64,000 nt of DNA from CAWDMN01 sp963803155 (lineage in GTDB: Bacteria > Acidobacteriota > Terriglobia > Versatilivoradales > Versatilivoraceae). The stretch spans positions 43,375 to 107,374 of the forward strand of contig CAWDMN010000070.1 of NCBI GenBank assembly GCA_963803155.1, written 5' to 3'. A program made the translations under genes and the position numbers. This document shows, in pieces, positions 26,502 to 34,838 of the stretch (the first letter of the stretch is position 1; each line of letters begins with the position of its first letter). The notes beneath the pieces were generated by a model. The model did no database searches. It saw only the letters and a program-made list of their open reading frames with translations, and was not told where the DNA came from.

Positions 26502-28292
26502 TTGGCATTAGATTCTCTCGGTGAATTGGAAAGAACGCACAATTGCGGCCAGTTGCGAATAACTGACTCCGGCAAGGATGTGGTGCTTATGGGATGGGTG
26601 GCCCGGCGCCGGGATATGGGGCACTTGATTTTCATCGATCTTCGCGACAGGGAAGGCATCACCCAAATCCTGTTCAATCCGGACCACTCAGCGGAATCTC
26701 ATGGCAAAGCGAAGGATTTGCGTTCTGAATACGTGATTGCCGTTCGCGGCCGGGTGATCGAGCGGGATGCTCAGACCGTGAATTCCTCCATTGCCACGGG
26801 GGAAGTGGAAGTTATGGTCTCGGAGCTTTTTGTGCTGAATGAAGCCAAGACTCCCCCTTTCCCGCTGGAAGATGAACTGACCACCGCGGAAGATACCCGC
26901 TTGAAATACCGGTATCTGGATTTGCGACGCCCCTGTATGACCAGGAACCTCCGGCTCCGTCATCAGGTAGCTGCCTCGGTCCGCCGGTTCATGGACGCAC
27001 AGGGATTTTATGAAATTGAGACTCCTGTTCTGACTAAGTCGACTCCCGAGGGGGCACGGGACTATTTGGTTCCTTCGCGTCTGCAGCCGGGTTCGTTTTA
27101 TGCGTTGCCGCAGTCGCCGCAGATTTTCAAACAGTTGCTCATGATCAGCGGCATGGACCGATATTTCCAAATTGTGCGTTGTTTTCGCGATGAAGATTTG
27201 CGCGCCGATCGTCAACCTGAGTTTACTCAAATTGATATAGAGATGTCATTTGCCCGGCCCGAGACCATCTTCCGACTGGTGGAGCCGCTGTTGTCTGATA
27301 TTTTTTCAGTGGCCGGAATTCCAATTGAGACGCCTTTCCCGCGCCTCTCTTATCACCAGGCGATGGAAAAGTACGGCTCCGATAAGCCCGATCTGCGTTT
27401 CGGCCTCGAGTTCATCGATTTCTCCTCTCTGTTCCAGGATACCGATTTTTTGCCTTTTAAAAATGCTCTCGATGGGGGAGGACAGATCAAAGGAATTTGC
27501 GTTCCAGGATGCGCTGGGTATTCGCGCAAACAGCTGGATGATCTAACCGCCGTGGCCCGCGTGTTTGGAGCCAACACTCTGGGATATTTGAAGCTCACGG
27601 AGCCTGAGCCCCAATCCCCGCTCATTAAAAATATTGGGGAATCCAAGTGCCGGGAGATGATTGCGATGGCCCAAGCCAAATCCGGCGGCTTAATCCTGAT
27701 CGTTGCCGGACCGCGAAAAGTAGTGGCTGAATCGCTTGGCGCCGTGCGGTTGCAGATGGGGAAACAGGAAAAATTAATCGACACCAACGCTTACCGGTTT
27801 GTCTGGATTACGGACTTCCCCATGTTTGAATACGATGTGACGGAACGGCGGCATGTAGCAATGCACCACCCCTTCACCTCTCCGCTGGAGGAAGATTTCG
27901 AAAAGCTTTTGGATGCGCCAGCATCGGTGAGGGCCAAGGCCTATGACGTTGTGTTGAACGGCATGGAAATCGGCGGCGGTTCCATCCGGACTCATCGTCA
28001 GGATGTTCAGGCCAAAGTCTTTCAGGCGCTGGGATTCACGGAAGAGGAAACTAACCTTCGTTTTGGCTTTTTCCTGGAGTCATTGGAGTATGGTACTCCT
28101 CCGCATGGAGGAATAGCTCTGGGTTTGGATCGGATTGTCATGTTGTTGGCGGGTGGCAATTCCATCCGGGATGTCATTGCATTCCCGAAGACCGCGCGAG
28201 GCCGCGATGAGATGGCGGAATGCCCCACTCCAGTCAATAAGAAACAACTGGACGAACTGGGTCTTTCTGTCTTGGGCCTGGATTCAGAATAA
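26502..28292 (+). CDS. aspS: Aspartyl-tRNA synthetase
   Basis: A 596-residue class IIb synthetase with an N-terminal OB-fold anticodon domain (LMGWVARRRDMGHLIFIDLRD), motif 2 as FRDEDLRADRQPEF and motif 3 as GGIALGLDRIVMLL. The bacterial GAD insertion lies between about residues 310 and 420. No ATG is available at the front. The frame is open from a GTG at 26418 directly after the hisS stop, but the TTG at 26502 follows GGAGA and gives MALDSLGELERTHNCGQL, which looks like the family start. Either choice yields the same catalytic protein. It may also charge tRNA-Asn; this cannot be decided here. Confidence 0.95.
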   Translation: MALDSLGELERTHNCGQLRITDSGKDVVLMGWVARRRDMGHLIFIDLRDREGITQILFNPDHSAESHGKAKDLRSEYVIAVRGRVIERDAQTVNSSIATGEVEVMVSELFVLNEAKTPPFPLEDELTTAEDTRLKYRYLDLRRPCMTRNLRLRHQVAASVRRFMDAQGFYEIETPVLTKSTPEGARDYLVPSRLQPGSFYALPQSPQIFKQLLMISGMDRYFQIVRCFRDEDLRADRQPEFTQIDIEMSFARPETIFRLVEPLLSDIFSVAGIPIETPFPRLSYHQAMEKYGSDKPDLRFGLEFIDFSSLFQDTDFLPFKNALDGGGQIKGICVPGCAGYSRKQLDDLTAVARVFGANTLGYLKLTEPEPQSPLIKNIGESKCREMIAMAQAKSGGLILIVAGPRKVVAESLGAVRLQMGKQEKLIDTNAYRFVWITDFPMFEYDVTERRHVAMHHPFTSPLEEDFEKLLDAPASVRAKAYDVVLNGMEIGGGSIRTHRQDVQAKVFQALGFTEEETNLRFGFFLESLEYGTPPHGGIALGLDRIVMLLAGGNSIRDVIAFPKTARGRDEMAECPTPVNKKQLDELGLSVLGLDSE

Positions 28293-28418
28293 TTTTTGCT
28301 CCGCTCAATATGTTGCCGCGATGGTTTCCACGGACGTGGGTCCAATTTGCCATTTCAGGCGAAGGTCTCCCTCCGTTTATCGCGACCGCGGCGGCTATTT
28401 TTTCCTGGGATCGTCCTC

Positions 28419-30398
28419 ATGTCCAAGATTCGTGTCCTGCCGGACGCTTTGGCCAACAAAATTGCCGCGGGCGAAGTGGTGGAACGTCCTGCATCGGTCG
28501 TCAAGGAACTGCTTGAGAATTCTCTGGATGCAGGCGCCACCCGGATTGAGGTGGAAGTTGCGGCGGGGGGCAAGCGATTGATCCAGGTGGAGGATGACGG
28601 GGAGGGGATGTCTCCCGATGACGCGCTGCTGGCTTTTGAAAGGCATGCCACCAGCAAGCTGCACCGTTCCGACGATCTGATGGAAATTGCCACCCTGGGA
28701 TTTCGTGGCGAGGCTTTGCCCAGCATCGCCAGTGTGTCTCGAGTTTTCCTGGACACGCGTCATGAATCCAGCGCGGTGGGAACCAGCGTGGAGATTCAAG
28801 GAGCAAAAATGACGGGCGTCAAAGAAATCGCCCGTTCGCGTGGCACGACTTTCACGGTTAGAGACCTTTTTTATAATATTCCAGCCCGGAAAAAATTCCT
28901 AAAATCGGAAAGCACGGAACTCAGCCACATCGTTAATGCGGTTACTCACTATGCCCTGGCGCATCCGGAAATCAGCTTTCAATTGAAAAGCGCCGGTTCA
29001 GAGCTGTTTCATTTCCAGGCGGTCCAGGAGCCGCGCGACCGGGTGTTTCAAGTTTTTGGTGGAGAATTACTCAAGAACCTGATCGCTGTAGACGCCCGCC
29101 TGCCTATTTTTTCTCAGGATGAAGAAGGGGAATCCGGGGAAGCCCGCACGGAACAGGGATGGTTGCGGGTGCATGGATTTGTCTCGAATCCTTCGATCCA
29201 AAAGCTCAATCGCAATTCGATGAGTTTTTTTGTCAATCGCCGGTTGGTTCGGGATCGAATCCTGTTGCATGCGATTTCTGAGGCATACCGGAATATTCTG
29301 CCGGGAGACATGTTCCCGATAGTGCTGATTTTTCTAGAGATGCCCTTCCGGGAGGTTGATGTCAATGTTCATCCCTCCAAAACGGAAGTCCGTTTTCGGC
29401 GGCAGTCGCTCACGCACGATTTTTTGCGCGACACCGTGCGTAAAGGCTTGTTGGAAGCGCGGGGCCAGGCCCCGTTTCCCGCTCAGCGCGGCAAGACGGC
29501 ATCCTCCGCGTCTAGTTCACCTTTTGATATGCCGGAAATTATCTCTCCCCTGAGTGCCGTGAATTCCGTACCAGCGGGAAACGAATCAGGGTCGATGAAC
29601 GAAGTCGCGGTTGAGAAGGGGGCGGCGAATTTGGAGATGCCCCCTTTGACTTTGCGTCCTCCCTCCCCGCTCTCTTCTCCGGGACGATTGCCCTTCAACG
29701 CAGAAGAGCAACTTTATATTACCTCCCAAGATGTGGAAGCGATTCCGCTGGGGAGCTCTTCCCTCGCTGGATCAGGCGGTGGGGTTTTGTCTTCTGCCTC
29801 GGGCGCTGCTATTGAAGAGTCCGGAGAAATCGTTCCTCTGGGACAAATTGACAATAGCTTTATCGTGGCGGCCGATCAAGGCGCCCTCTTGATCATTGAC
29901 CAGCATGTCGCCCACGAGCGGATACTGTTCGAAAAAGTTCTTCGGCAGCGTTCCAGCGGGAAGGTGGAAAGCCAACGATTGTTGCTGCCGATCATCGTGG
30001 AGCTTTCCCCTCGTCAACAGGTAATTTTGGAAAATATTACGCCCGAGCTCTTTTCTTGCGGGTTTGAGGTGGAACCCTTCGGGAAAAAGACCGTTGCCAT
30101 CAAGTCGGCTCCGGCCGACCTTGCCGCGGGTGATGTGCAACAGCTCCTGGAGGAATTGTTGGAAGGTCTCGAAAAAGAATCTCAGGAGATCAGTCTGGCC
30201 AAATTGCGCGAAAAGATTGCCGCCTCCATCTCCTGTCATGCCGCAATCAAGGTAAATACGCGGCTGGATCAGCAAAAAATGAAATGGCTCATTGAGCAAT
30301 TAATGAAGACTCAATACCCGGCGACTTGTCCGCATGGGCGTCCCATCGTGCTGCGCTACGAGAAAAATGCCATTCTCCGGGCGTTTAAACGGATCTGA
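28419..30398 (+). CDS. mutL: DNA mismatch repair protein MutL (endonuclease type)
   Basis: A 659-residue GHKL ATPase of mismatch repair. The N-terminal part has KIAAGEVVERPASVVKELLENSLDAG, the GFRGEALPSI box and RGTTFTVRDLFYNIPARKKFLKS. A low-complexity linker follows. The C-terminal domain has DQHVAHERILFE near residue 494, matching the DQHAx2Ex4E nuclease motif with Val for Ala, plus SCHAAIK and CPHGRP for the metal site. It should therefore nick DNA itself, as in bacteria without MutH. The ATG at 28419 begins SKIRVLPDALANKIAAGE; earlier starts would add a non-family extension. It lies 126 bases after aspS. Confidence 0.95.
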   Translation: MSKIRVLPDALANKIAAGEVVERPASVVKELLENSLDAGATRIEVEVAAGGKRLIQVEDDGEGMSPDDALLAFERHATSKLHRSDDLMEIATLGFRGEALPSIASVSRVFLDTRHESSAVGTSVEIQGAKMTGVKEIARSRGTTFTVRDLFYNIPARKKFLKSESTELSHIVNAVTHYALAHPEISFQLKSAGSELFHFQAVQEPRDRVFQVFGGELLKNLIAVDARLPIFSQDEEGESGEARTEQGWLRVHGFVSNPSIQKLNRNSMSFFVNRRLVRDRILLHAISEAYRNILPGDMFPIVLIFLEMPFREVDVNVHPSKTEVRFRRQSLTHDFLRDTVRKGLLEARGQAPFPAQRGKTASSASSSPFDMPEIISPLSAVNSVPAGNESGSMNEVAVEKGAANLEMPPLTLRPPSPLSSPGRLPFNAEEQLYITSQDVEAIPLGSSSLAGSGGGVLSSASGAAIEESGEIVPLGQIDNSFIVAADQGALLIIDQHVAHERILFEKVLRQRSSGKVESQRLLLPIIVELSPRQQVILENITPELFSCGFEVEPFGKKTVAIKSAPADLAAGDVQQLLEELLEGLEKESQEISLAKLREKIAASISCHAAIKVNTRLDQQKMKWLIEQLMKTQYPATCPHGRPIVLRYEKNAILRAFKRI

Positions 30399-30533
30399 TG
30401 TCCCCCTTGGATTTCATTTTTATCACTACTCCTTTGAATTACCCCCCCTTTTCAGTTGAAGGAAAAAAACAATCGAAGTATCGTAAACTCGGTTTGGTTT
30501 TTGTAATTGAGCTGAAACTCCGGTGGTTTCTCT

Positions 30534-31538
30534 ATGAAATATTTCGTTGGAATCGATGGTGGGGGAAGCTCCACCAAAGGGATTTTGGCCGATTCTGAGG
30601 GGAAAGTCCTGGCTCTCGGCAAAGCGGGCCCTTGCGCTCACTTGAACGACGACCGGGCCATCCGGCATGTCCGGTTTGTCTTACGACAATTGGTCCGAAC
30701 GTTGTTGAAGAATGCCGGACTACTGGAGTGCACGGTCATGGAATCGGCCTTCTTTGGAGTAACGGGAATTGGCCATGCCAAATCTCCCGCCGCCGCGATT
30801 TACAAAGACGCGCTGGAAGATCAATTCCATCTGAAGCTAGTTCGCGTCGACATCGATGCGATGAATGCCCTCGCGGGCGCCGTGCCGAAAGCGGTGGGAG
30901 TGGTTGTCATTGCGGGAACCGGATCCATAGCCTTCGGAATGAATGCCGCATCCGAGACGGCCCGGGCCGGAGGTTGGGGATATCTCTTGGGCGATCCCGG
31001 CAGCGCTTATGAAATCGGCCGGCAGGCCTTGACTGCCGTAGGGCGGTGTGCGGACGGAATGGGGCCTGAAACACTTCTGACCCCATTGGTCCTGGAATAT
31101 CTGGCTATAAATACGGTTGCCGAGATCCCTCCTCTGATTTATAGCGAACAATTTCCGAGGATTAAAATCGCCTCGATGAGCCAATTGGTAGAACAGGCGG
31201 ACGATGCAGGAGATGATATCGCCCGGTTGATCTTGCAAGATGCCGGTTCAGCTTTAGGACGACTGGGATGCGCCGTGATTCGAAGACTCGGATTGGAAAA
31301 AGGAAAACCTTCCGTATCCGCGACGGGAGGGGTGTTTCAGAACCGCAAGCGAGTCTGGGCGGCATTTCGCGAGGAGATTCTGGAGCAATATCCCGCGGCC
31401 TCCGTGGCCAAACCCCGGTTCCATCCGCTGGTGGGTTCACTCCTTTTGGCCTATCTTCAGAAGGGCATGAAAATTTCAGCCCCTTTGCTGGAAAATCTCC
31501 GAACAAGCTTGGCTTCCCGGAAAATGGACGAGTATTGA
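30534..31538 (+). CDS. BadF/BadG/BcrA/BcrD-type ATPase, probable N-acetylglucosamine kinase-like
   Basis: A 334-residue ASKHA-fold ATPase. Phosphate-1 motif: FVGIDGGGSSTKGIL. Phosphate-2 motif: VVVIAGTGSIAFGMN. Next comes RAGGWGYLLGDPGSAYEIG and the adenosine-motif region VSATGGVFQNRK. The DPGSAYEIGRQAL stretch fits the N-acetylglucosamine kinase and BadF-like group better than the benzoyl-CoA reductase activators, which carry Fe-S cysteines not seen here. It probably phosphorylates an amino sugar released from the cell wall or chitin. It follows mutL but has its own start and is separated by 135 bases. Confidence 0.82.
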   Translation: MKYFVGIDGGGSSTKGILADSEGKVLALGKAGPCAHLNDDRAIRHVRFVLRQLVRTLLKNAGLLECTVMESAFFGVTGIGHAKSPAAAIYKDALEDQFHLKLVRVDIDAMNALAGAVPKAVGVVVIAGTGSIAFGMNAASETARAGGWGYLLGDPGSAYEIGRQALTAVGRCADGMGPETLLTPLVLEYLAINTVAEIPPLIYSEQFPRIKIASMSQLVEQADDAGDDIARLILQDAGSALGRLGCAVIRRLGLEKGKPSVSATGGVFQNRKRVWAAFREEILEQYPAASVAKPRFHPLVGSLLLAYLQKGMKISAPLLENLRTSLASRKMDEY

Positions 31539-31646
31539 TTCGGCCGGGTGGGAGAACGCGGGCATGGCGAGAATCTTTTGGAGCAAGATTCCGTGAATAT
31601 AATAACGGGCGTGCGGATAATTGATGCGAAACGGGAACAAGCCCGT

Positions 31647-31800
31647 GGATCAAGAAAACGAAGCCCGCTGCCCTCGCCTTGCGAAGCGGGGAGAGGGCGG
31701 CCCGCCGCGGCTGACGGGGAGATGGTTTTTTCCGCACCTTAGTACCTCGCGGTCCATCCCATTGGTCCATTTCATACCGCCATTTTATTTGCGCGCACTA
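31647..31800 (-). repeat. Dispersed repeat family 1, copy 2
   Basis: Read on the minus strand it goes from TAGTGCGCGCAAATAAAATGG to CGAGGGCAGCGGGCTTCGTTTTC and TTGATCC. It matches 18527-18754 in the same order but lacks about 70 internal bases. It overlaps no gene. Confidence 0.7.
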
Positions 31801-32003
31801 ATAGCGGACAATCCGCGCGGAATGTTTTTGTAGGACTGGTTAGCGCATGGTGACAGCAGTCACGCGCTCGTAACCCCTCAGGTGTTGGATTCGGCCTCCC
31901 CGATGCGTTACACTCTTCGAGCTAACCCACCTTGGCGGGCTAAAGCATCCTAAAAAAAATGCACTTTATACACAGACCCTAATAACGGACAATCCGCGGG
32001 GAA
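31799..32003. repeat. Structured intergenic element flanked by direct repeats
   Basis: Two near-identical 25-base direct repeats (CTAATAGCGGACAATCCGCGC and CTAATAACGGACAATCCGCGG) lie at 31799 and 31979, each able to form a small GCGGA/TCCGC hairpin. Between them, GGTTAGC (31838-31844) pairs with GCTAACC (31921-31927), GTGAC with GTCAC (31850-31863) and GTAAC with GTTAC (31870-31911), giving a three-way junction shape. It could be a mobile palindromic repeat or a structured RNA. Confidence 0.5.
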
Positions 32004-32036
32004 GGAAGTTTCAAGGTTCAAGGTGATTCATTGATT

Positions 32037-34700
32037 ATGCGATCTAAACACCTGGCTGCCATTCATCATATCAGTCAAACCCTGGCAATGCATTTGGACC
32101 TGGATGAGCTGTTCCGGGAATTTGCCTGCCTTTTGCGAGAACATTTTTCCCTGGATCATGTCAGCGTCTACCGTTGCACTAGCCAAAATCGGCTCGAGTT
32201 GTGTGCTCTTGCGGACTCGCACCCTTACTCCAAAGCGCCGGATGATTTCCAACTCTCCGAATCCTCGGCTCTTTGCGAGGCGTTTGTCCGCGGACAATTG
32301 TCGTTGAGAAAAAATTCCCGCGAGGAAATTCAGCTTGAGGGAGCTTTGCACCCCGGCGCCCGGCTTCAGCTCAGTCTCCCTTTTTCCCGTTCCCAAAATC
32401 GGCTGGGAATTATCAACCTGGAAAGCGAAAGAGTGGATGCCCTGAACGTCCAAGATGTTGCGGCCCTGGAAGCTTTGGCGGATTCCCTGGCCACCTCGGC
32501 GCATAATGCCATGCTCTATGCCATGGTGCGGCGAAAGGCCCGTGTACTGCAAACCCTGAACCGGCTCAGCCAATCGATCAACGCTGAAATCAATCTACAA
32601 AACCTTTTTGAATTGATCTACCATCAAATCACACAATTGGTCCCTTGTGAACACTTCCTAATCGCCCTCAAGGAAAAGGGGAGCAGTATTTTGGAGGTGA
32701 AATGCTCCTATGCCGAGGGCTGTCGCGAAGCGATGCCGCCTCCCCTGGCCGAGGATGAATTGGCCTCTTACTGCGTGAAAAACCACAAACCCCTCCTAAT
32801 CCAGGAAGAGTACGACCGGGTTTTCGAGGAGCTGTGTGGGTTTCCGCCTCCGCGGACCGCCCTCTCCTGGCTTGGGATTCCGCTGTTGGAAGGAGATCAC
32901 GCCTCGGGAATCTTGGTGCTCTGGAATTTTCGTCAGAAGCATCGTTATGATCCAGATGATGTCGAATTCCTGCAGAACATTTCCGATCAGGCGGCCATTG
33001 CCATCCGCAATGCCCGTCTGTTGCAGGAGACGGAGGAGAGAGCTACCCGGTTGATGGTGGTGAATGAAATCACCCGCGCGGCCACCCTGACCCTCGACTT
33101 GGATGAATTGTTCCAGCGGATGATCATTCAGTTGAAAAGAGTCATCCGATTTGAAAAGGCCAGTCTGGCCATTTATCGTCCGGAATCAGACAGCTTTTTG
33201 ATCCGCAAAGTGTACACGGATGAAAAAAGTGCGGATTGGCCCACGGAACGGGAGATCCCCGCGCGGGAAACGGTGATGAAAATCGCCTGGGAGACTCGAA
33301 AACCCTTTTACAATTCATCGGTAGAAGACACCAACCGTTCGCCTTCCCCTTATCTAGTGACCCAGGGAATTCAATCCGCGGCATCCATCCCTATTGTGGC
33401 TGGAGATGTGTGTCTGGGGACTTTGAATTTGGGCAGTCAGCAAGTGGACGGCTTTTCTCCGGAGCAAATCGAATTTCTGGCGACCGTGGCCAACAGCTTG
33501 GGGACCGCATTAAATAATGCGTACCTGTATTCTCAACTGGAAAAATCTTATGCCGATTTGAAGGAGACGCAAGAACACTTGGTTCGCTCTGAAAAGCTGC
33601 GAGCCCTGGGGGAAATGTCGGTAGGGGTGGCGCACGACTTTAATAATATGCTCGCGGTGATCCTCGGGAAAGCGCAGCTTCTCAAAGCGCGAGATCAAGA
33701 TCCGGCATCCTTGCGCGGATTGGAAGCAATTGAGAGTGCCGCCTTGGAGGGAGCTTCCACTGTCCGCCGATTGCAGGATTTTACGCAGCAACGGGCCAAT
33801 CAAGCTCTTGGCCCCGTGGACATCCTCCAGTTAATCGAGGAAACGCTGACCATCACCCGGTCTCAATGGAAAGACCATGCTCAACGGGATGGGGTGAAAT
33901 ACTCCATCGAGAAAGAGTTGGAACCGCTGCCCGTCGTGGCGGGCGATGTCTCGGACTTGCGTGAAGTATTCACTATTGTCTTGCTCAATGCTTTTGAGGC
34001 CATGGTGCACGGCGGTACTCTGAAAATTGGAGCCCGCTTGGCAGATAGCTCGAAAGTGGAGGTGAGCTTTGTCGATACCGGGATTGGAATGAGCGAAGAA
34101 ATCCGGCAGCGAGTCTTTGATCCTTTTTTCACAACCAAGATCGGGGAGGGAAAAGGATTGGGCTTGAGCGTAGCCTATGGAATTATTACCCGCCATCAGG
34201 GGACGATTGAGGTTCACAGCGAGGTGGGACAGGGCACTGAGGTGCAAATCTGCTTGCCGGTTTACAGCGGGACGGCTGTCCCACTTCTCGCGCCTTCTTC
34301 CCGCGCGGAGGCAGCACAGGTTCCGGCGCACTCACCGTTGGCTTTTCTGGTTGTGGATGACGAGCCTTTGATCCGGGAAGTTTTAGAGGAAATTCTGGCG
34401 GGACAAGGTCATCATGTTTTTACCGCCGCAAATGGAAAAACGGGTTTGGAGCTTTTCTACAGCCAGCATCCGGATTTTGTCATCACGGATTTGGGAATGC
34501 CGGAGATGAGCGGCTGGGAAGTGGCCGCTGCCGTGAAATCCGCCGTGCCGTCCACCAAGGTGCTCTTAATGACGGGCTGGGGGAGCAGCTTGGACGAAGA
34601 AAAGGCCAAACATTCCGGAGTCGACCGCATTCTGGCCAAACCCTTTCAAGTAGCCGAATTTCAGGGAGCAATCCAGGAAATGCTGGCCGTTTCCGGTTGA
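32037..34700 (+). CDS. Soluble hybrid histidine kinase: three GAF domains, HisKA, HATPase, receiver
   Basis: An 887-residue cytoplasmic sensor without membrane segments. Three GAF-type sensor units fill roughly residues 1-500, each ended by an IAIRNARLLQE- or LGTALNNAYLYSQL-type helix. The kinase core begins at GEMSVGVAHDFNNMLAVI, whose His is the phospho-acceptor, followed by ATP-binding boxes (DTGIGMSEE, FFTTKIGEGKGLGLSVAYGI). A receiver domain ends the protein (VVDDEPLIREVL, phospho-Asp in FVITDLGMPEMSG). There is no DNA-binding output. The ATG at 32037 is preferred over a TTG six bases earlier. No response-regulator gene is adjacent, so it probably signals to a distant partner. Confidence 0.88.
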   Translation: MRSKHLAAIHHISQTLAMHLDLDELFREFACLLREHFSLDHVSVYRCTSQNRLELCALADSHPYSKAPDDFQLSESSALCEAFVRGQLSLRKNSREEIQLEGALHPGARLQLSLPFSRSQNRLGIINLESERVDALNVQDVAALEALADSLATSAHNAMLYAMVRRKARVLQTLNRLSQSINAEINLQNLFELIYHQITQLVPCEHFLIALKEKGSSILEVKCSYAEGCREAMPPPLAEDELASYCVKNHKPLLIQEEYDRVFEELCGFPPPRTALSWLGIPLLEGDHASGILVLWNFRQKHRYDPDDVEFLQNISDQAAIAIRNARLLQETEERATRLMVVNEITRAATLTLDLDELFQRMIIQLKRVIRFEKASLAIYRPESDSFLIRKVYTDEKSADWPTEREIPARETVMKIAWETRKPFYNSSVEDTNRSPSPYLVTQGIQSAASIPIVAGDVCLGTLNLGSQQVDGFSPEQIEFLATVANSLGTALNNAYLYSQLEKSYADLKETQEHLVRSEKLRALGEMSVGVAHDFNNMLAVILGKAQLLKARDQDPASLRGLEAIESAALEGASTVRRLQDFTQQRANQALGPVDILQLIEETLTITRSQWKDHAQRDGVKYSIEKELEPLPVVAGDVSDLREVFTIVLLNAFEAMVHGGTLKIGARLADSSKVEVSFVDTGIGMSEEIRQRVFDPFFTTKIGEGKGLGLSVAYGIITRHQGTIEVHSEVGQGTEVQICLPVYSGTAVPLLAPSSRAEAAQVPAHSPLAFLVVDDEPLIREVLEEILAGQGHHVFTAANGKTGLELFYSQHPDFVITDLGMPEMSGWEVAAAVKSAVPSTKVLLMTGWGSSLDEEKAKHSGVDRILAKPFQVAEFQGAIQEMLAVSG

Positions 34701-34838
34701 GATTCGATCCGGGGCAGTCCATTGTTCATCGGGCTCTGAAAGGAATCCGTGAAGTTGGAGGCGGGATCCCCCTCCCGCGGACGGATGGCTGAGAGCGCGT
34801 GGGGGCACGGCGCCTCCGGGCGGATCGCGCACGGTGAG

